64,000 bases of DNA from Deinococcus terrestris (GTDB lineage Bacteria > Deinococcota > Deinococci > Deinococcales > Deinococcaceae), in the NCBI RefSeq assembly GCF_009377345.1, contig NZ_WBSL01000003.1, positions 1 to 64,000 on the forward strand, in the 5' to 3' direction. The first letter of the stretch is position 1. The number at the start of each line of letters is the position of its first letter. Below are positions 13,222-30,104 of this stretch, in pieces. Position numbers and translations under genes: made by a program. Below the pieces are notes generated by a model that had not been told where the DNA came from, did no database searches, and saw nothing but the letters and a program-made list of their open reading frames with translations.

Positions 13222-13266
13222 CGGGCCGAGGCTAGCGGGGGGGCAGGGGGCGGGGTGTCCCAGGGG

Positions 13267-13372
13267 AGTCGCCAGTCGCCAGGGAACAGTCGCCAGGCAA
13301 AAAGATGGTGGGAGCGCTCGTCACGCTCCCACTTCCAAGTGAATCTGTTTAGCCTTCTGGCGACTGGCGACT
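13267..13372. repeat. Inverted dispersed repeats flanking a terminator
   Basis: AGTCGCCAGTCGCCAG (13267-13282) and CTGGCGACTGGCGACT (13357-13372) are perfect 16-bp inverted arms about 74 nt apart, with additional degenerate units on both sides (to 13298 and from 13353 to 13387). The terminator of ctaD sits between them, so the entire spacer can fold as one extended hairpin. Confidence 0.7.
13298..13332 (-). terminator. Terminator after ctaD
   Basis: GTGGGAGCG (13308-13316) and CGCTCCCAC (13324-13332) form a perfect 9-bp stem with a 7-nt loop. On the minus strand the stem is followed by CATCTTTTTG. It separates the ctaCD transcript from sco. Confidence 0.8.
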
Positions 13373-13389
13373 GGCCGCTGGCGACGCCC

Positions 13390-15845
<2,456 letters not shown>

Positions 15846-15849
<4 letters not shown>

Positions 15850-17060
15850 TGGGAGCCTCCTTGGGCGTCTTGGGCGCTGCCGATCACGGGCGTGCCGCGC
15901 CAGTAGTCGGCTTCTTCGGGCAGGCGCAGGCTGCGCAGGTACGCGGCGATGTCCGCGAGTTCGGCCTCGGTCAGGACGCCGCCCTTTTGCTCCTTGCCGT
16001 TGACCTGATAGGTCGCGCCGTTGTAGGGGGGCATCAGGCTGCCGGGCTTGACGCCGGGGCTGTTCGCCAGCCAGGGAATCAGCATCTCTTCGGCCCGCTC
16101 GCCTTCCCACATCCCGGCGCCCAGCGTGCGGCGGGTGCCGAAGAAGCTCAGATCAGGCCCGGCCGCCCCGTTGGCGGGCGTGCCCTGCACCCGGTGGCAG
16201 GCGGCGCAGGCGAGCGCCCCGGTCGAGGCCTTGCCCTGCATGAAGAGGGTATAGCCGCGCTCCTCGGCGCTGCCGGGGGCGGGCGTGGGGGCGCGGTAGG
16301 CCGCCGCCGCCGCCAGGAACGCGTTGTAGCGCTCGGGCTCCAGCGCGATCACCTTGAAGCGCATGTTGGCGTGAGAAGCCCCGCACAGCATCGAGCAGTT
16401 GCCCTGGTACGCGCCGGGGCGGTCGGTGTCGATCTGCCAGGTCTTCTCGGTGCCGGGGGTCGCGTTGCGCTGCCCGCCCAGGTTGGGCGCCCAGAAGGCG
16501 TGCATCACGTCGCCGGAGGTGATCGTCACGGCCACCGGGTTGCGGGTGGGCATCACCATCTCGTTGCCGTTGGTGACCACGCCGCCCGCTGCCGCCGTGG
16601 CGGTGGGGTAGCTGAAGTTCCACCAGAACTGCCGCGAGAGCGCCGTGACGGTCGTGGCGTTCTCCGGGGTGGGGTTCAGCCGGGCCATCGAGCGCACGGT
16701 GAGCACGCTCAGCACGATCACGATCAGGACGGGCACGGCCACCAGTGCCACTTCCAGGCGGTTGTTGCCGTGGAACTGCGCGGGCTCGGCCGAGTTGTTC
16801 TCCTCACGGAAGCGCCGCACCGTGGCGAACAGGGCGTAGGACACGCCGATGAAGATGATGATCGAGAAGGCGATGGCCCACACGCTCATCCAGAAGATCT
16901 CGCGGTTGAAGGCCGACGACATGTCGCCGAAGGTGACGAGCTGGTTCGACTCCTGACAGCCCGTCAGCAGCGCCGCTCCCGCTGCAAGCAGGGCGGCCCG
17001 CGCTGGGAGCCCCCGGCCTCCCCCTCGGCCGCGCAGGCGGCCACTCTGGTTGGTGTTCAA
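15846..17060 (-). CDS. ctaC: Cytochrome c oxidase subunit II with fused cytochrome c
   Basis: The 404-residue protein takes electrons at a CuA site and passes them to subunit I. It has a lipoprotein signal with lipobox LLTGC (C35), two membrane helices (about 58-80 and 104-124), the CuA ligands H187, C222, C226, H230 and M233 ([12 protein letters not shown]), and a C-terminal cytochrome c domain with CAACH at 285-289 and a later SLMPPY methionine. This is the caa3 layout. TTG 17060 is chosen because AAAGGAG lies 5 nt upstream; GTG 17066 would abut the ribosome site with no spacing. Expressed with ctaD. Confidence 0.94.
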
Positions 17061-17096
17061 TGTCACTCCTTTCCTCTTTCCTCGCGCCCCAGTGTA
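17061..17096 (-). promoter_or_regulatory. ctaC promoter and ribosome-binding site
   Basis: TACACT (complement of 17091-17096) is the likely -10 box. The leader of about 20 nt contains AAAGGAG, complementary to the 16S tail. This is one of the few genes in the window with a classic leader and Shine-Dalgarno sequence. Confidence 0.55.
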
Positions 17097-17359
17097 GTCG
17101 CTTCCACCGGAACCTTGCACCTTCCAAAACCGCCCGCCCCGCGCAGTTCGCGGCAGGGTCGACCGAGCGGTCAGGGATGCTCCCCATGAGAGCAGGCTGG
17201 GAGGTAGGCAAGTGTCCTTTGAGCCGGGGAGGCTGCACTCATGAAAGCCTTGCTAGGGCGGCCTGCCGGGTCCATCGGGTTAAGGAGGATTCGGTCAATG
17301 GGCGGGCCGCGCACCCCCTCCTTTGGGAAGCGCACGGCCCGCCTGGGACGAAAGTCGGC
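17097..17359. other. Intergenic region between ctaC and ctaB
   Basis: About 260 bp without a convincing gene. It holds a G+C-rich hairpin at 17301-17343 (GGCGGGCC and GGCCCGCC arms) that may end the ctaAB transcript, although no T run follows, and an AAGGAGG at 17283-17289 facing a plus-strand ATG at 17298. That frame runs antisense into ctaB and has no family resemblance. No riboswitch fold was recognised. Confidence 0.45.
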
Positions 17360-18291
<932 letters not shown>

Positions 18292-18295
<4 letters not shown>

Positions 18296-19284
18296 GCCGT
18301 CACCTCGGGGGGGGCCGCACGGGCCGGGGTCGGCACCCGGCGCAGGGTGGTCAGCGCTTCATACCCCAGCAAAACGGTCACGAGCCACATGATGCACGCC
18401 AGCAGCAGGTGCGTGAGCTGCATCCAGTCGGGGGCCTTCAAGGCCACGTTGGCAAATCCCACCGCCATCTGCGCGGCGATCACCCCGAACAAGGCGGCGC
18501 CCCAGCGCGTGACGGCCGGGGAAGGCCGCCAGCGCCGCAGCGCCCCCACCATCCACACCAGGTAGACGGTCGTGAGCACCGCGAGCATGGGGTGAACCAC
18601 CCGCAGGTTCTCGATCAGGCCAGCGGTCGCGCCGAAGTCGCGCCGCACCGTGTCCAGCGGCGTGCCCGGTGCGGGCGTGAACAGCAGGTCGCCCAGCGCG
18701 GTCACTGCGCCCGCCATGCCCAGCACCAGCGTGAGGCCCAGGCCCACGGCCAGCACGCCCAACGCCCGGCCCTGCCCACGCAGCCGCAGCGCCGGGCGCC
18801 CCGAGGCCCACAGCGCCGTGAGCAGCAGGGCGCCCAGCAGCAGGAAGGTGTTGGCGAGGTGAATGCCCTGCACCAGGCCCCGCGCGGGGTCGGTCGAGTC
18901 GGCGGTCAGGCCGAGGAGCACCTGCACGCCGCCCACCAGTCCCTCCAGCAAGATCAACCCGAAGCTCAGCACCGCGCCCAGCCGGACCGGGTGGCCCTTC
19001 GGGGTGGCCCGGAAGGCCAGGGCGATCAGCGCCAGGGCCAGCAGCCCGCTCGCCCCGCTGGTCAGGCGGTGGCTGAATTCGATCAGGGTGTGGACCGTGG
19101 GGCTTTGCGGCACCACCACCCCGTTGCACAGCGGCCAGTGGTCGCCGCACCCGGCGCCCGCCCCCGTGATGCGGACCACCGCCCCCCACAAAATGACCAG
19201 CACGTTGTAGGCCAGGGCCGCCCACGCCAGCCGGGGGAGCCACGCGCCCGCACCCGTGCGGGGAACCGTCAGCGTTCCGCTCAT
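18292..19284 (-). CDS. ctaA: Heme A synthase (COX15/CtaA)
   Basis: CtaA oxidises the C8 methyl of heme O to make heme A. The 330-residue protein has eight predicted helices with the conserved histidines in [30 protein letters not shown] and QLTHLLLAC, and a cysteine pair CGDHWPLC in the first loop, as in Bacillus-type CtaA. AGGAGG lies a few nt before ATG 19284, and TAGAAT (complement of 19353-19358) is a plausible -10 box about 70 nt upstream. First gene of ctaA-ctaB. Confidence 0.95.
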
Positions 19285-19430
19285 CTTCCTCCTCTGCTGT
19301 TTCCCGCCGCGCCTCGGCCCGGCTCTGCACCGGGGGCGCGGTCAACCCGGCTATTCTAATCGCCCCGCCCCGCTGAAAATTGTCCCCTGGCCCGGTCCCC
19401 CCTTCCCGCGTTCGCCCCCCCGAGGTGCCC

Positions 19431-20114
19431 ATGCTCCGCTCCGAAGTCAATGCCGCCCAGCGCCGCGCCCTCGCCCTGCTGCGCGAATTGCGCTTCGCCG
19501 CGCCGCCCTGGGTAACCTGGGGGCCGGGGGACTGGGCCGCGCAGCCGGAGGTCGCCGCCTATTGCCGCGCCCGGCAGATGGGCTGGGACGTGACCGATTT
19601 TGGCTCGGGCGACTTCGCCCGGCGGGGGCTACTGCTGATCTGCACCCGCAACGGCCGCCCCGGTGTGCCCGGCGACGTGCCCTACGCCGAGAAGCTGCTG
19701 CTGGTGGGCGAGGGGCAGGAGACGCCGCTGCACACCCACCACCACAAGACCGAGGACATCATTCACCGGGGGGGTGGGGTCCTGGTGATGGAACTGGCGC
19801 TCGTCGGGCCGCAGGGCGAGGTCCGTGACGTGCCCGTACCCGTCACCACCGACGGCCGTCTGCGCCACGTCCCGCCGCTGGCCCCGCTCGCCCTGCACCC
19901 CGGCGAGAGCATCACCCTGCGGCCGGGGACCTACCACCGCTTCTATGCGCGGCCCGGCGGCGGTCCGGTCCTCGCCGGGGAGGTCAGTGCCGTGAACGAC
20001 GACCTGCACGACAACGTCTTTCTGGAGGCGGTGGGCCGCTTTCCCCCGGTGGAGCCTGAGGAGGCGGCCCTCTACCCGCTGTGGAGCGAGGTCGGAGGCG
20101 TGGACGGGCACTGA
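19431..20114 (+). CDS. D-lyxose isomerase-like cupin protein
   Basis: The 227-residue protein resembles D-lyxose ketol-isomerase, a cupin enzyme that interconverts D-lyxose and D-xylulose. The metal motif HTHHHKTED (H101, H103, E108) and the later TYHRFYA histidine fit the family, as do the flanking GDVPYAEKLLL and PVTTDGR segments. ATG 19431 is preceded by GAGGTG. It sits between the heme synthesis genes and the CtaM-like gene but is on the opposite strand to the former, and no sugar genes are nearby, so its context does not explain its job. Confidence 0.8.
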   Translation: MLRSEVNAAQRRALALLRELRFAAPPWVTWGPGDWAAQPEVAAYCRARQMGWDVTDFGSGDFARRGLLLICTRNGRPGVPGDVPYAEKLLLVGEGQETPLHTHHHKTEDIIHRGGGVLVMELALVGPQGEVRDVPVPVTTDGRLRHVPPLAPLALHPGESITLRPGTYHRFYARPGGGPVLAGEVSAVNDDLHDNVFLEAVGRFPPVEPEEAALYPLWSEVGGVDGH

Positions 20115-20159
20115 CTGTCCGGACACCCGCCCCGGCCCCTGGCCTCTAGACTGCCGGGC

Positions 20160-20639
20160 GTGGCACCGATCATCAACCAGTGGGCCGTCATCACCATCGT
20201 CCTGAGCGGCATCGCGCTCGTGTTCGGTGTCGTCTTTATCCGCCGGGGCAACCGCGAGGCGCACATGCGGGCCATGCTCACCGCGAGTGCCCTTGCCACC
20301 GTCTTTCTGGTGCTGTACCTCACCCGGCTCGCGCTGGGCTACGAAAAGGCCTACGCCGGGCCGGATGGGTGGCGGGGCGCGTATTTCACGCTGCTGATCA
20401 GCCACATCATCCTGGCCGCCGCCAACCTGCCCCTCGCGCTCGGCGCCCTGTGGCACGCTTGGAAGGGCCTGCGGGCCGCCGGAAACCTCGGCAACATCGA
20501 TGCCCCCGCCGCCCGCCCGTCGTTCAACCGCCACCGCGCCTGGGTGCGCTGGACGGTCCCGGTGTGGCTGTACGTGGCGGTCACGGGCTGGATCATCTAC
20601 CTCGTGCTAGGGAGGTACGGGGAAGTGGTCACGGGGTAA
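20160..20639 (+). CDS. DUF420 membrane protein, CtaM-like oxidase assembly factor
   Basis: The 159-residue protein has four to five helices and histidines at H35 (NREAHM), H82 (ISHIILA), H99 and H125 ([10 protein letters not shown]), the DUF420 pattern. In Bacillus subtilis the DUF420 protein CtaM (YozB) is needed to activate caa3 oxidase, and this copy lies in the oxidase locus, so the same role is likely. TAGACT at 20147-20152 is 7 nt before GTG 20160, so it appears leaderless and fixes the GTG start. It is transcribed away from ctaAB with the lyxose isomerase gene between. Confidence 0.85.
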   Translation: MAPIINQWAVITIVLSGIALVFGVVFIRRGNREAHMRAMLTASALATVFLVLYLTRLALGYEKAYAGPDGWRGAYFTLLISHIILAAANLPLALGALWHAWKGLRAAGNLGNIDAPAARPSFNRHRAWVRWTVPVWLYVAVTGWIIYLVLGRYGEVVTG

Positions 20640-20642
20640 GGG

Positions 20643-20719
20643 AGCGGCCAGCCACCCGCTTCCAGCGGTCAGCACTCACGGCCCTTGGCTGGCGGCTGGT
20701 TGCTGAAAGCTGATAGCGT
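20643..20719. repeat. Dispersed repeat ending in a -10 box
   Basis: A run of GCCAGC/GGCTGG units, partly self-complementary, ends with AAAGCTGATAGCGT, whose TAGCGT (20714-20719) lies 7 nt before the panB start. The repeat therefore appears to supply the panB promoter. Confidence 0.55.
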
Positions 20720-20726
20720 TTTCCTC

Positions 20727-21548
20727 ATGAAGCGCTCCGTCCCCGACCTGATCCAGGCTGCCGACCCGCTGGTGATGGTGACGGCCTACGACTATCCGGG
20801 CGCCCGGCACGCCGAGGCCGCCGGGGTGGACCTGATTCTGGTCGGCGACAGCCTGGGCAACGTGGTGCTGGGCTACGACTCGACCGCCCCCGTGACGCTG
20901 GCCGACATGATCCACCACGGGCGGGCGGTGAGGCGGGGTGCTCCGGAGACGTTCCTGGTGGTTGACCTCCCCTTCGGCACCTATCAGACGGGCGCCGGGG
21001 ACGCGATGCGCTCGGCGGTGCAGGTGATCCAGCAGACCGGGGCGGACGCCGTGAAGATGGAGGGCGCGACCCCCGAGATTCTGGAGGCTGTGACGGTCCT
21101 GACCCGCAACGGCCTCCCGGTGATGGGCCACGTCGGCCTGATGCCCCAGACCGCGACCGCGCAGGGCGGCCTGAAGGTGCAGGGCCGCGACGAGGAGGGA
21201 GCGCGGCGCACGCTGGACGGGGCACTGGCGTTGCAGGAGGCCGGAGCGTTCAGCGTCGTGCTGGAAGCGATTCCTGCCCGGCTGGCCCGGCTGATTACTG
21301 AGCGGCTCGCGGTCCCGACCATCGGGATTGGCGCCGGAGTCCACTGCCGGGGTCAGGTGCTCGTGTACCACGACCTGCTGGGGCTCTATGAGGGCGACGA
21401 GAAAAAGCTCGCCAAGCGCTACGCCGAAGTGGGCCGCACCTCCCGCGAGGCGCTGGAAGCCTACGCCCGCGAGGTCCGCGCCCGTGAGTTTCCCGGCAAG
21501 GAACACAGCTTCGTGATGAAGGACGAGGTACTGGGGAAGCTGTACTGA
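20727..21548 (+). CDS. panB: 3-methyl-2-oxobutanoate hydroxymethyltransferase
   Basis: PanB adds a hydroxymethyl group from methylene-tetrahydrofolate to ketoisovalerate, the first committed step of pantothenate (CoA) synthesis. The 273-residue TIM-barrel has [31 protein letters not shown] with the magnesium aspartate, [15 protein letters not shown] and [22 protein letters not shown]. Length is normal. TAGCGT at 20714-20719 gives a leaderless start at ATG 20727. panC and panD are not in the window. Confidence 0.97.
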   Translation: MKRSVPDLIQAADPLVMVTAYDYPGARHAEAAGVDLILVGDSLGNVVLGYDSTAPVTLADMIHHGRAVRRGAPETFLVVDLPFGTYQTGAGDAMRSAVQVIQQTGADAVKMEGATPEILEAVTVLTRNGLPVMGHVGLMPQTATAQGGLKVQGRDEEGARRTLDGALALQEAGAFSVVLEAIPARLARLITERLAVPTIGIGAGVHCRGQVLVYHDLLGLYEGDEKKLAKRYAEVGRTSREALEAYAREVRAREFPGKEHSFVMKDEVLGKLY

Positions 21549-21645
21549 TCCGGAGGTAGGCCCCCCCCTCCCCCCTCCACCCGTCTGGGGGACCTCCACA
21601 TCTGCGCTGCCGCGGCCGTGATGGGCGTGTTATGACAGGAGGAAG

Positions 21646-22680
21646 ATGTCTCCTCGTCCCCTGGGACCGGCCGACCTGCCCGAGCGAATCGCGCGGGTCT
21701 ATTTCCGGTTGCTGGTGCCGTTGGTGGCGGCGGCGGTGCTGTGGATCATCTCGGCGCTGACGGGGAGCGTTCACCCGCTCGTGGCGCTGTTCTCGGGCAC
21801 GCTGGCGATGTTCGCGCTGCTGCACCTGCTGCGCCCTGGCTGGAGCGAGGGGCTGCGGCTGGCCTTCGCCGTCAGCGTGCTGGTGTTTGTAGCGGTCCTG
21901 GGCCTGGAACCGCAGCGGCTTGGTGTCCGGGCCCCGTACCACGAGCTGATTGTTCACCTGTTGCTGCTGCTGATTCCGCTGAACGTGCTGATCTGGCACC
22001 TGCTGTTCAGCGACCGGCCCCGGCGGGCGCGAGCGCTGGTGCTGGCCCTGACGGCGGCGGGCACCCTCGCGGCGACCCGCTGGGAGGACGTGGCGACCAC
22101 ACACCTGACGACCTCGGCGCTGCTGCTGGCGGTCAGCCTCGTCACGCACTTTTTCGCGGGAGCGGTCGTGATCTTGCAACGCCGCATGCGCGAGGAAGAG
22201 CGCCTTGCCCGGCAAGACGCCCTCACCGGCCTGGGCAACCGTCTGGCCTTCACCGAACTGTGCGCCCAATGGCCCCAGACAGTCCCCTCCGGCGTGCTCG
22301 CGGTGCTGGACATCGACCATTTCAAGGTGGTCAACGACCGCTGGGGCCACGAGGCCGGGGACCGGGTGTTGCAGGGCGTGGCGACCGTACTGCGCGAGGT
22401 ACTGGGCGGCAGTGTGCCCCTCTTCCGCTGGGGCGGCGAGGAATTCGTGGTGTGCCTGCCGGGCCGCTCGGCCCACGAGGCCGCGCGGCTGCTCGAGGGC
22501 GTGCGGGCAGGCATCGCCGGGCATACCTTCGGGGAGGGCCAGCAGGTCACCCTCAGCGTGGGCCTGTGCGCCTACGGCCTGCAGCAGGGCCTCGCCCACG
22601 CCTTTTCCCAGGCTGACGCCGCCCTGCGGCAGGCCAAGGACAGCGGGCGCGACCGGCTGGTGATGGCCCCGGCGGCGTAA
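21646..22680 (+). CDS. Membrane-bound diguanylate cyclase (GGDEF)
   Basis: The 344-residue protein has about five or six membrane helices in residues 15-180 and a cytosolic GGDEF domain from about 190. The domain contains ARQDALTGLGNRLAF, DIDHFKVVNDRWGHEAGD and the active site RWGGEEF, so it should make cyclic di-GMP. The inhibitory RxxD site upstream of GGEEF is absent. The N-terminal helices form an unassigned membrane sensor. AGGAGG lies 5 nt before ATG 21646. It converges on the MoxR-like gene. Confidence 0.92.
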   Translation: MSPRPLGPADLPERIARVYFRLLVPLVAAAVLWIISALTGSVHPLVALFSGTLAMFALLHLLRPGWSEGLRLAFAVSVLVFVAVLGLEPQRLGVRAPYHELIVHLLLLLIPLNVLIWHLLFSDRPRRARALVLALTAAGTLAATRWEDVATTHLTTSALLLAVSLVTHFFAGAVVILQRRMREEERLARQDALTGLGNRLAFTELCAQWPQTVPSGVLAVLDIDHFKVVNDRWGHEAGDRVLQGVATVLREVLGGSVPLFRWGGEEFVVCLPGRSAHEAARLLEGVRAGIAGHTFGEGQQVTLSVGLCAYGLQQGLAHAFSQADAALRQAKDSGRDRLVMAPAA

Positions 22681-22715
22681 GAGCAGGCAACTTCCAGCTG
22701 CCCGCAAAAGAAGAA

Positions 22716-22743
22716 GAGAGCTTCAGCGCGTGCTGAAGCTCTC
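22716..22743. terminator. Bidirectional terminator between GGDEF and MoxR-like genes
   Basis: Perfect 12-bp stem GAGAGCTTCAGC (22716-22727) and GCTGAAGCTCTC (22732-22743) with loop GCGT, between convergent stop codons. Confidence 0.85.
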
Positions 22744-22763
22744 CTGGACTGGTGGCTGGCCGC

Positions 22764-24209
<1,446 letters not shown>

Positions 24210-24264
24210 AGCTAGCGCGGAAGCTAGCACGCGTCCCGGCGCGGGAATGTGCGGCTTACGGGGG

Positions 24265-24765
24265 TCACGAGGTCGCGGCGCTGGTGGCAGCGGCGCTTTC
24301 GTGATCGTCCTCCAGCACCTTGTAGGCGCAGGTGGCGGCCAGCGCGGCGAGCAGGGGCGGCAGGCCCTCCGGCAGGGCGAGGGCCACGTCCTTGCCCTCC
24401 ACCGCGCCGCCGATGCGCCCGCTGAGGCGCCGGGCCGTGGCGTGCAGCTTCACGTCCTTGCCCATCACGCGCCCGGAAAAGCGGCCCTCGATGCGGTCGC
24501 CCCGCTGCGTCAGCGCCACGTCGTCCCCCTCGACCCGCCCCCCTAGGCGCACGGCCACCCGGTCGGGGGTCACGTCACCGTCCACGTCGAAGCCCGCGAA
24601 GGTGCCGCCCACGCGCCCGTCCACGTCGCCCCCGCGCAGGGTCAGGTCGAGGTCCTTGCCTTGGAAACGCCCGCCGATGCGCCCGCGCAGCCGCGTGCCG
24701 TCCCACTCGGCGTGCAGGTCGTAGCCCACCGTGAGACCGCCGATTCGTCCTTCGAGGTTGTTCAT
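24265..24765 (-). CDS. Six-fold 22-residue tandem-repeat protein
   Basis: The 166-residue protein consists, from residue 3 to about 135, of six tandem repeats of exactly 22 residues with the pattern hxGRhGGxxxGxDhxL (for example [16 protein letters not shown] and [16 protein letters not shown]). Each unit predicts two short strands, so the whole should form a small beta-solenoid or closed beta sheet. The last 30 residues are a helix and a Ser/Ala tail with one Cys. No signal peptide is evident. It follows the MoxR-like gene start on the same strand at a distance of 55 bp upstream. Family not recognised; function unknown. Confidence 0.75.
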   Translation of the reverse strand: MNNLEGRIGGLTVGYDLHAEWDGTRLRGRIGGRFQGKDLDLTLRGGDVDGRVGGTFAGFDVDGDVTPDRVAVRLGGRVEGDDVALTQRGDRIEGRFSGRVMGKDVKLHATARRLSGRIGGAVEGKDVALALPEGLPPLLAALAATCAYKVLEDDHESAAATSAATS

Positions 24766-24816
24766 CGTCACCGGGTACGTGGCGCAGCCACGGAAGGTTG
24801 CGGTTCACTCTGTCCC

Positions 24817-25245
24817 ATGCCCCCGCGCCCCACCACACCCACCGACGCGCCTACCCTCGCCGTGCACCGCTTTCCCGACGGGGCGGACGCCGGGGAGCGG
24901 GCCGCCTATGCCGCGTGGGTGGCGGGAGCGATGGAACGTGGCGTGTACCTGGGCTTCCTGGCCGAGCACGGGGGGCGGGTGGTCGCCGGGGCGGGCCTGA
25001 CCCTGCTGGAGTGGGGACCGACGCGCGGCGACCCGCAGCCCTGGCGGGGCCGGATCGTGAACGTCTGGACCGATCCCGACTTCCGGCGGCGCGGCCTGGC
25101 CCGCGAGCTGGTGACCTGCTGCATGGAAGTCGCTCGGGAACGTGGCGTGACCCACCTCAGCCTGGGGACCACCGAGGCGGGCCGGGCGCTGTACGAGGCA
25201 TTGGGCTTCCGGACCAGCGGAACGGAAATGGTGCGCCGGGAATGA
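24817..25245 (+). CDS. GNAT-family N-acetyltransferase
   Basis: The 142-residue protein has the acetyl-CoA fold: NVWTDPDFRRRGLARELV with the R/Q-x-x-G-x-A pyrophosphate loop, and a C-terminal LSLGTTEAGRALYEALGF motif. It is divergent from the 22-residue-repeat gene. The substrate is unknown. ATG 24817 is the only good start near the first strand; no leaderless box of the usual form precedes it. Confidence 0.88.
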   Translation: MPPRPTTPTDAPTLAVHRFPDGADAGERAAYAAWVAGAMERGVYLGFLAEHGGRVVAGAGLTLLEWGPTRGDPQPWRGRIVNVWTDPDFRRRGLARELVTCCMEVARERGVTHLSLGTTEAGRALYEALGFRTSGTEMVRRE

Positions 25246-25303
25246 AGTCGCCCCCACCGTCTTCCCAGAGAGCGGAGCGGGAGGCCAGGGTACGGTTTGA
25301 GGT

Positions 25304-25798
25304 ATGAAACGAATGCTGCTTGCGGCCCTGACCCTGCTGCCCCTGATCGCGCTGCCCACGGCGGGAGCCGACGACGTGACCTGCTCGGGCACGCTCCGCA
25401 ACCGCACCGTGGACGGTGACGTGAAGGTGCGTCGGGGCGCCACCTGCACCCTGATCAACGTGCGGGTGGACGGCAATGTGGAGGTCGAACGGGGCGGCAG
25501 CGTCACCATCCGCAACAGCACCATTGACGGCAACGTCGAGGGCGAGGACGGCTTTCGCCAGATCACTGTGACGGGTAGCCGGGTGGACGGCAACCTCAAG
25601 GGCGAGCGTGGCGGCGGCGTGACCGTGGAAAACACCCGTGTGGACGGCAACATTGAGCTGGAACGCAACAGCGGCGCCCTGCGCGTCAGCCGCGTGACCG
25701 TGGACGGCAACCTGGAATGCGAGAACAACGCCCGCACGCCCACCGGGGGCAGCAACCGCGTGGAGGGCAACCGCGAGGGCCAGTGCCGCAGGCTCTGA
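25304..25798 (+). CDS. Secreted 19-20-residue tandem-repeat (beta-helix) protein
   Basis: The 164-residue product starts with a signal peptide (about 1-22, cut near TAGA-DD) and then six or seven repeats of 19-20 residues, each beginning VDGN or IDGN followed by [19 protein letters not shown] strands. The pattern is that of a right-handed beta-helix in which each turn repeats. Cysteines near both ends (C27, C49, and late C at ECEN and QCRR) could cap it with disulfides. TACGGT at 25291-25296 is 7 nt before ATG 25304. Predicted to be exported to the periplasm or surface. Function unknown. Confidence 0.75.
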   Translation: MKRMLLAALTLLPLIALPTAGADDVTCSGTLRNRTVDGDVKVRRGATCTLINVRVDGNVEVERGGSVTIRNSTIDGNVEGEDGFRQITVTGSRVDGNLKGERGGGVTVENTRVDGNIELERNSGALRVSRVTVDGNLECENNARTPTGGSNRVEGNREGQCRRL

Positions 25799-25892
25799 GC
25801 GGCTGAGGGCGGGTTCAGGGCCGCTGCCCCGTGTGGGGAGTGGCCCTTTCCTTTGCGCGTCCGGGACGCGGTCCCGCGCTATGCTCGCCCCC

Positions 25893-27302
<1,410 letters not shown>

Positions 27303-27354
27303 GGAGGGGTCCCCAGGCCCCAGCGCCGGGCGCCGCCTTGCCGGGAGCTGCCCC

Positions 27355-27990
27355 GTGACCCGCTGGCGCACCCCCGCCCTCGCGGCCCTGTGGGTCCAGG
27401 TCGCCGGGCTCGTCGGCCTCGCCGCCTCCCTGCTGTGGCGGGGGGGCCTCGCGGAGCTGGGCTGGCTGAACGCGGCGGAGGCGCTGCTCGCCGCGCTGGT
27501 GCTGGGCCTGTGGACGGCGGTGCTGGGGCGCTTCACGGCGGGGTGGGGCACGCCGCCCGAGGACGGCACTCTGCGGGCGCTGCGGGGGGTGTTTCCCTGG
27601 CTCACGTCCTTGCGGCTGGCGCTGTGGTTTCTGACGCTGGTGTCGGTGCTGGGGGGCGCGGCGCCGCAGGCCAACCCGGTCGCCCTGACCGCCCTGCTGT
27701 CCGTGTGGCCTGCCTCCGTGCTCGCGGGCAACGCGGTGTACGGTACCCTGGCCCGCCTCGCGCCCGAACCCGCCGACCTGGGGCGGCGGGCGCGGCTGGC
27801 CGACTGGCTCAATGTGGCGGCGGCGCTCAGCCTGGCGATGGCGGTCTTCAATCTGGTGCCCATCCGGGGCTTCAGCAGCGTTCCTGCCGACGTGGACCTG
27901 TGGGTTTACGGCCTGAGCGGGGCGCTGGACGTGGCTGCGACCCTGCTGGCGCGGCAGGCGGTGCTGACGGCGCCCTTTCCACGGGGGTAG
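27355..27990 (+). CDS. Integral membrane protein of unknown function
   Basis: The 211-residue product has about five predicted helices (roughly 8-28, 38-58, 83-104, 110-128 and 150-170) with a tail region near 185-200 that may form another. No motif is recognised. GTG 27355 is the first suitable start. It follows gatB by 52 bp and could be in the same transcript; its function cannot be read from the context. Confidence 0.6.
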   Translation: MTRWRTPALAALWVQVAGLVGLAASLLWRGGLAELGWLNAAEALLAALVLGLWTAVLGRFTAGWGTPPEDGTLRALRGVFPWLTSLRLALWFLTLVSVLGGAAPQANPVALTALLSVWPASVLAGNAVYGTLARLAPEPADLGRRARLADWLNVAAALSLAMAVFNLVPIRGFSSVPADVDLWVYGLSGALDVAATLLARQAVLTAPFPRG

Positions 27991-28047
27991 GGGGGGCACC
28001 GGGGGGCAGAGCGCGGCGGCCCCGGAACGGTATGCTGCGAGGCACGC

Positions 28048-29036
<989 letters not shown>

Positions 29037-29040
<4 letters not shown>

Positions 29041-30068
29041 CCCGGCTTCAGGGGGGCGGGATGGCCCTGTGGGTCAAGCTCCTGCTGGGGCTGGTCGTGC
29101 TGCTGCTGGTCGCCGCCGCCGGGGTCTTCGTGTACCTGCGCGGCCTGACCCAGCCTGCCGGGGGGAACCCCTACACCCTGCAAGTCGAGCCCGGCGACAC
29201 CCTCCCCGCCGTGGCCCGCGAGTTGCAGGACAAGGGCATCGTGAAAAACGCCGACGCCCTCAGATTCGTGATGCGGCAAAACGGCACGGCGGGCAGCCTC
29301 AAGGAGGGCCTTTACGACCTGAAGGGCGACATGACCGTCTATCAGGTCGCCGAGAAGCTCGCCGGACCTGCCCGCATCCCCACCGTCAACGTGACCGTGC
29401 CCGAAGGCTGGCGTATCCGCGACATTCCCCCCGTCTTCGAGAAGGCGGGTTTTGACCGGGCAGGCATCGAGGCGGCGCTGAACGACGCCTCGCTCAGCCA
29501 GTACGCGCGGGGCGAGCAGGAGAACCTCGAAGGCTTCGTCTTCCCGGCGACCTACGAGTTCCGGGTGGGAGAGACGCCTGTGGACGCGGTGAAGGAAATG
29601 GTCGAGCGCATGGAGCAGGAATTCACCCCGGAGAACGTGGAGAAGGCGAAGGCGCTGGGCCTCTCAGTGCGCGACTGGGTGATTCTGGGCAGCATGGTGC
29701 AGGCCGAGGCCGCCAACAACGCGGAGATGCCGGTCATCGCCGGGGTCTTTCTCAACCGCCTGCGGGACGGCATCGCGCTGGGCAGCGACCCCACCGTGGC
29801 CTACGGGCTGGGCAAGGACCTCCCCGAACTCGACCGCTCGGCAGGGGACTTTACCAAGGACACGCCCTACTCGACCTACACGCGTCAGGGCCTGCCCGCT
29901 GGCCCCATCAACAACCCCGGCCAGCCCGCCCTGCTGAGCGTCCTGAACGCCGAGCGCAAGCTGCCCGACGGCCGCGACGCCCTGTATTTCCTGCACGCGC
30001 CGGACGGGAAGATCTACGTCAACCACACCTACGCCGAGCACCTGCGCGACAACGCGACCTACCGCTGA
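29037..30068 (+). CDS. mltG: Endolytic murein transglycosylase MltG
   Basis: MltG cleaves nascent peptidoglycan strands and sets their length. The 343-residue protein has a single membrane helix (about 11-35), a LysM-like domain ([15 protein letters not shown]), and the YceG catalytic domain with [12 protein letters not shown] and E224 in MVQAEAA, the equivalent of E. coli E218. [15 protein letters not shown] near the end is conserved. It overlaps the sugar kinase gene by 4 bp. A possible duty with the wall enzymes at 42-46 kb is inferred only. Confidence 0.96.
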
Positions 30069-30104
30069 GGCAGGGCCGCCGAACAAGGGGGGAAGAGGCC
30101 CGAG

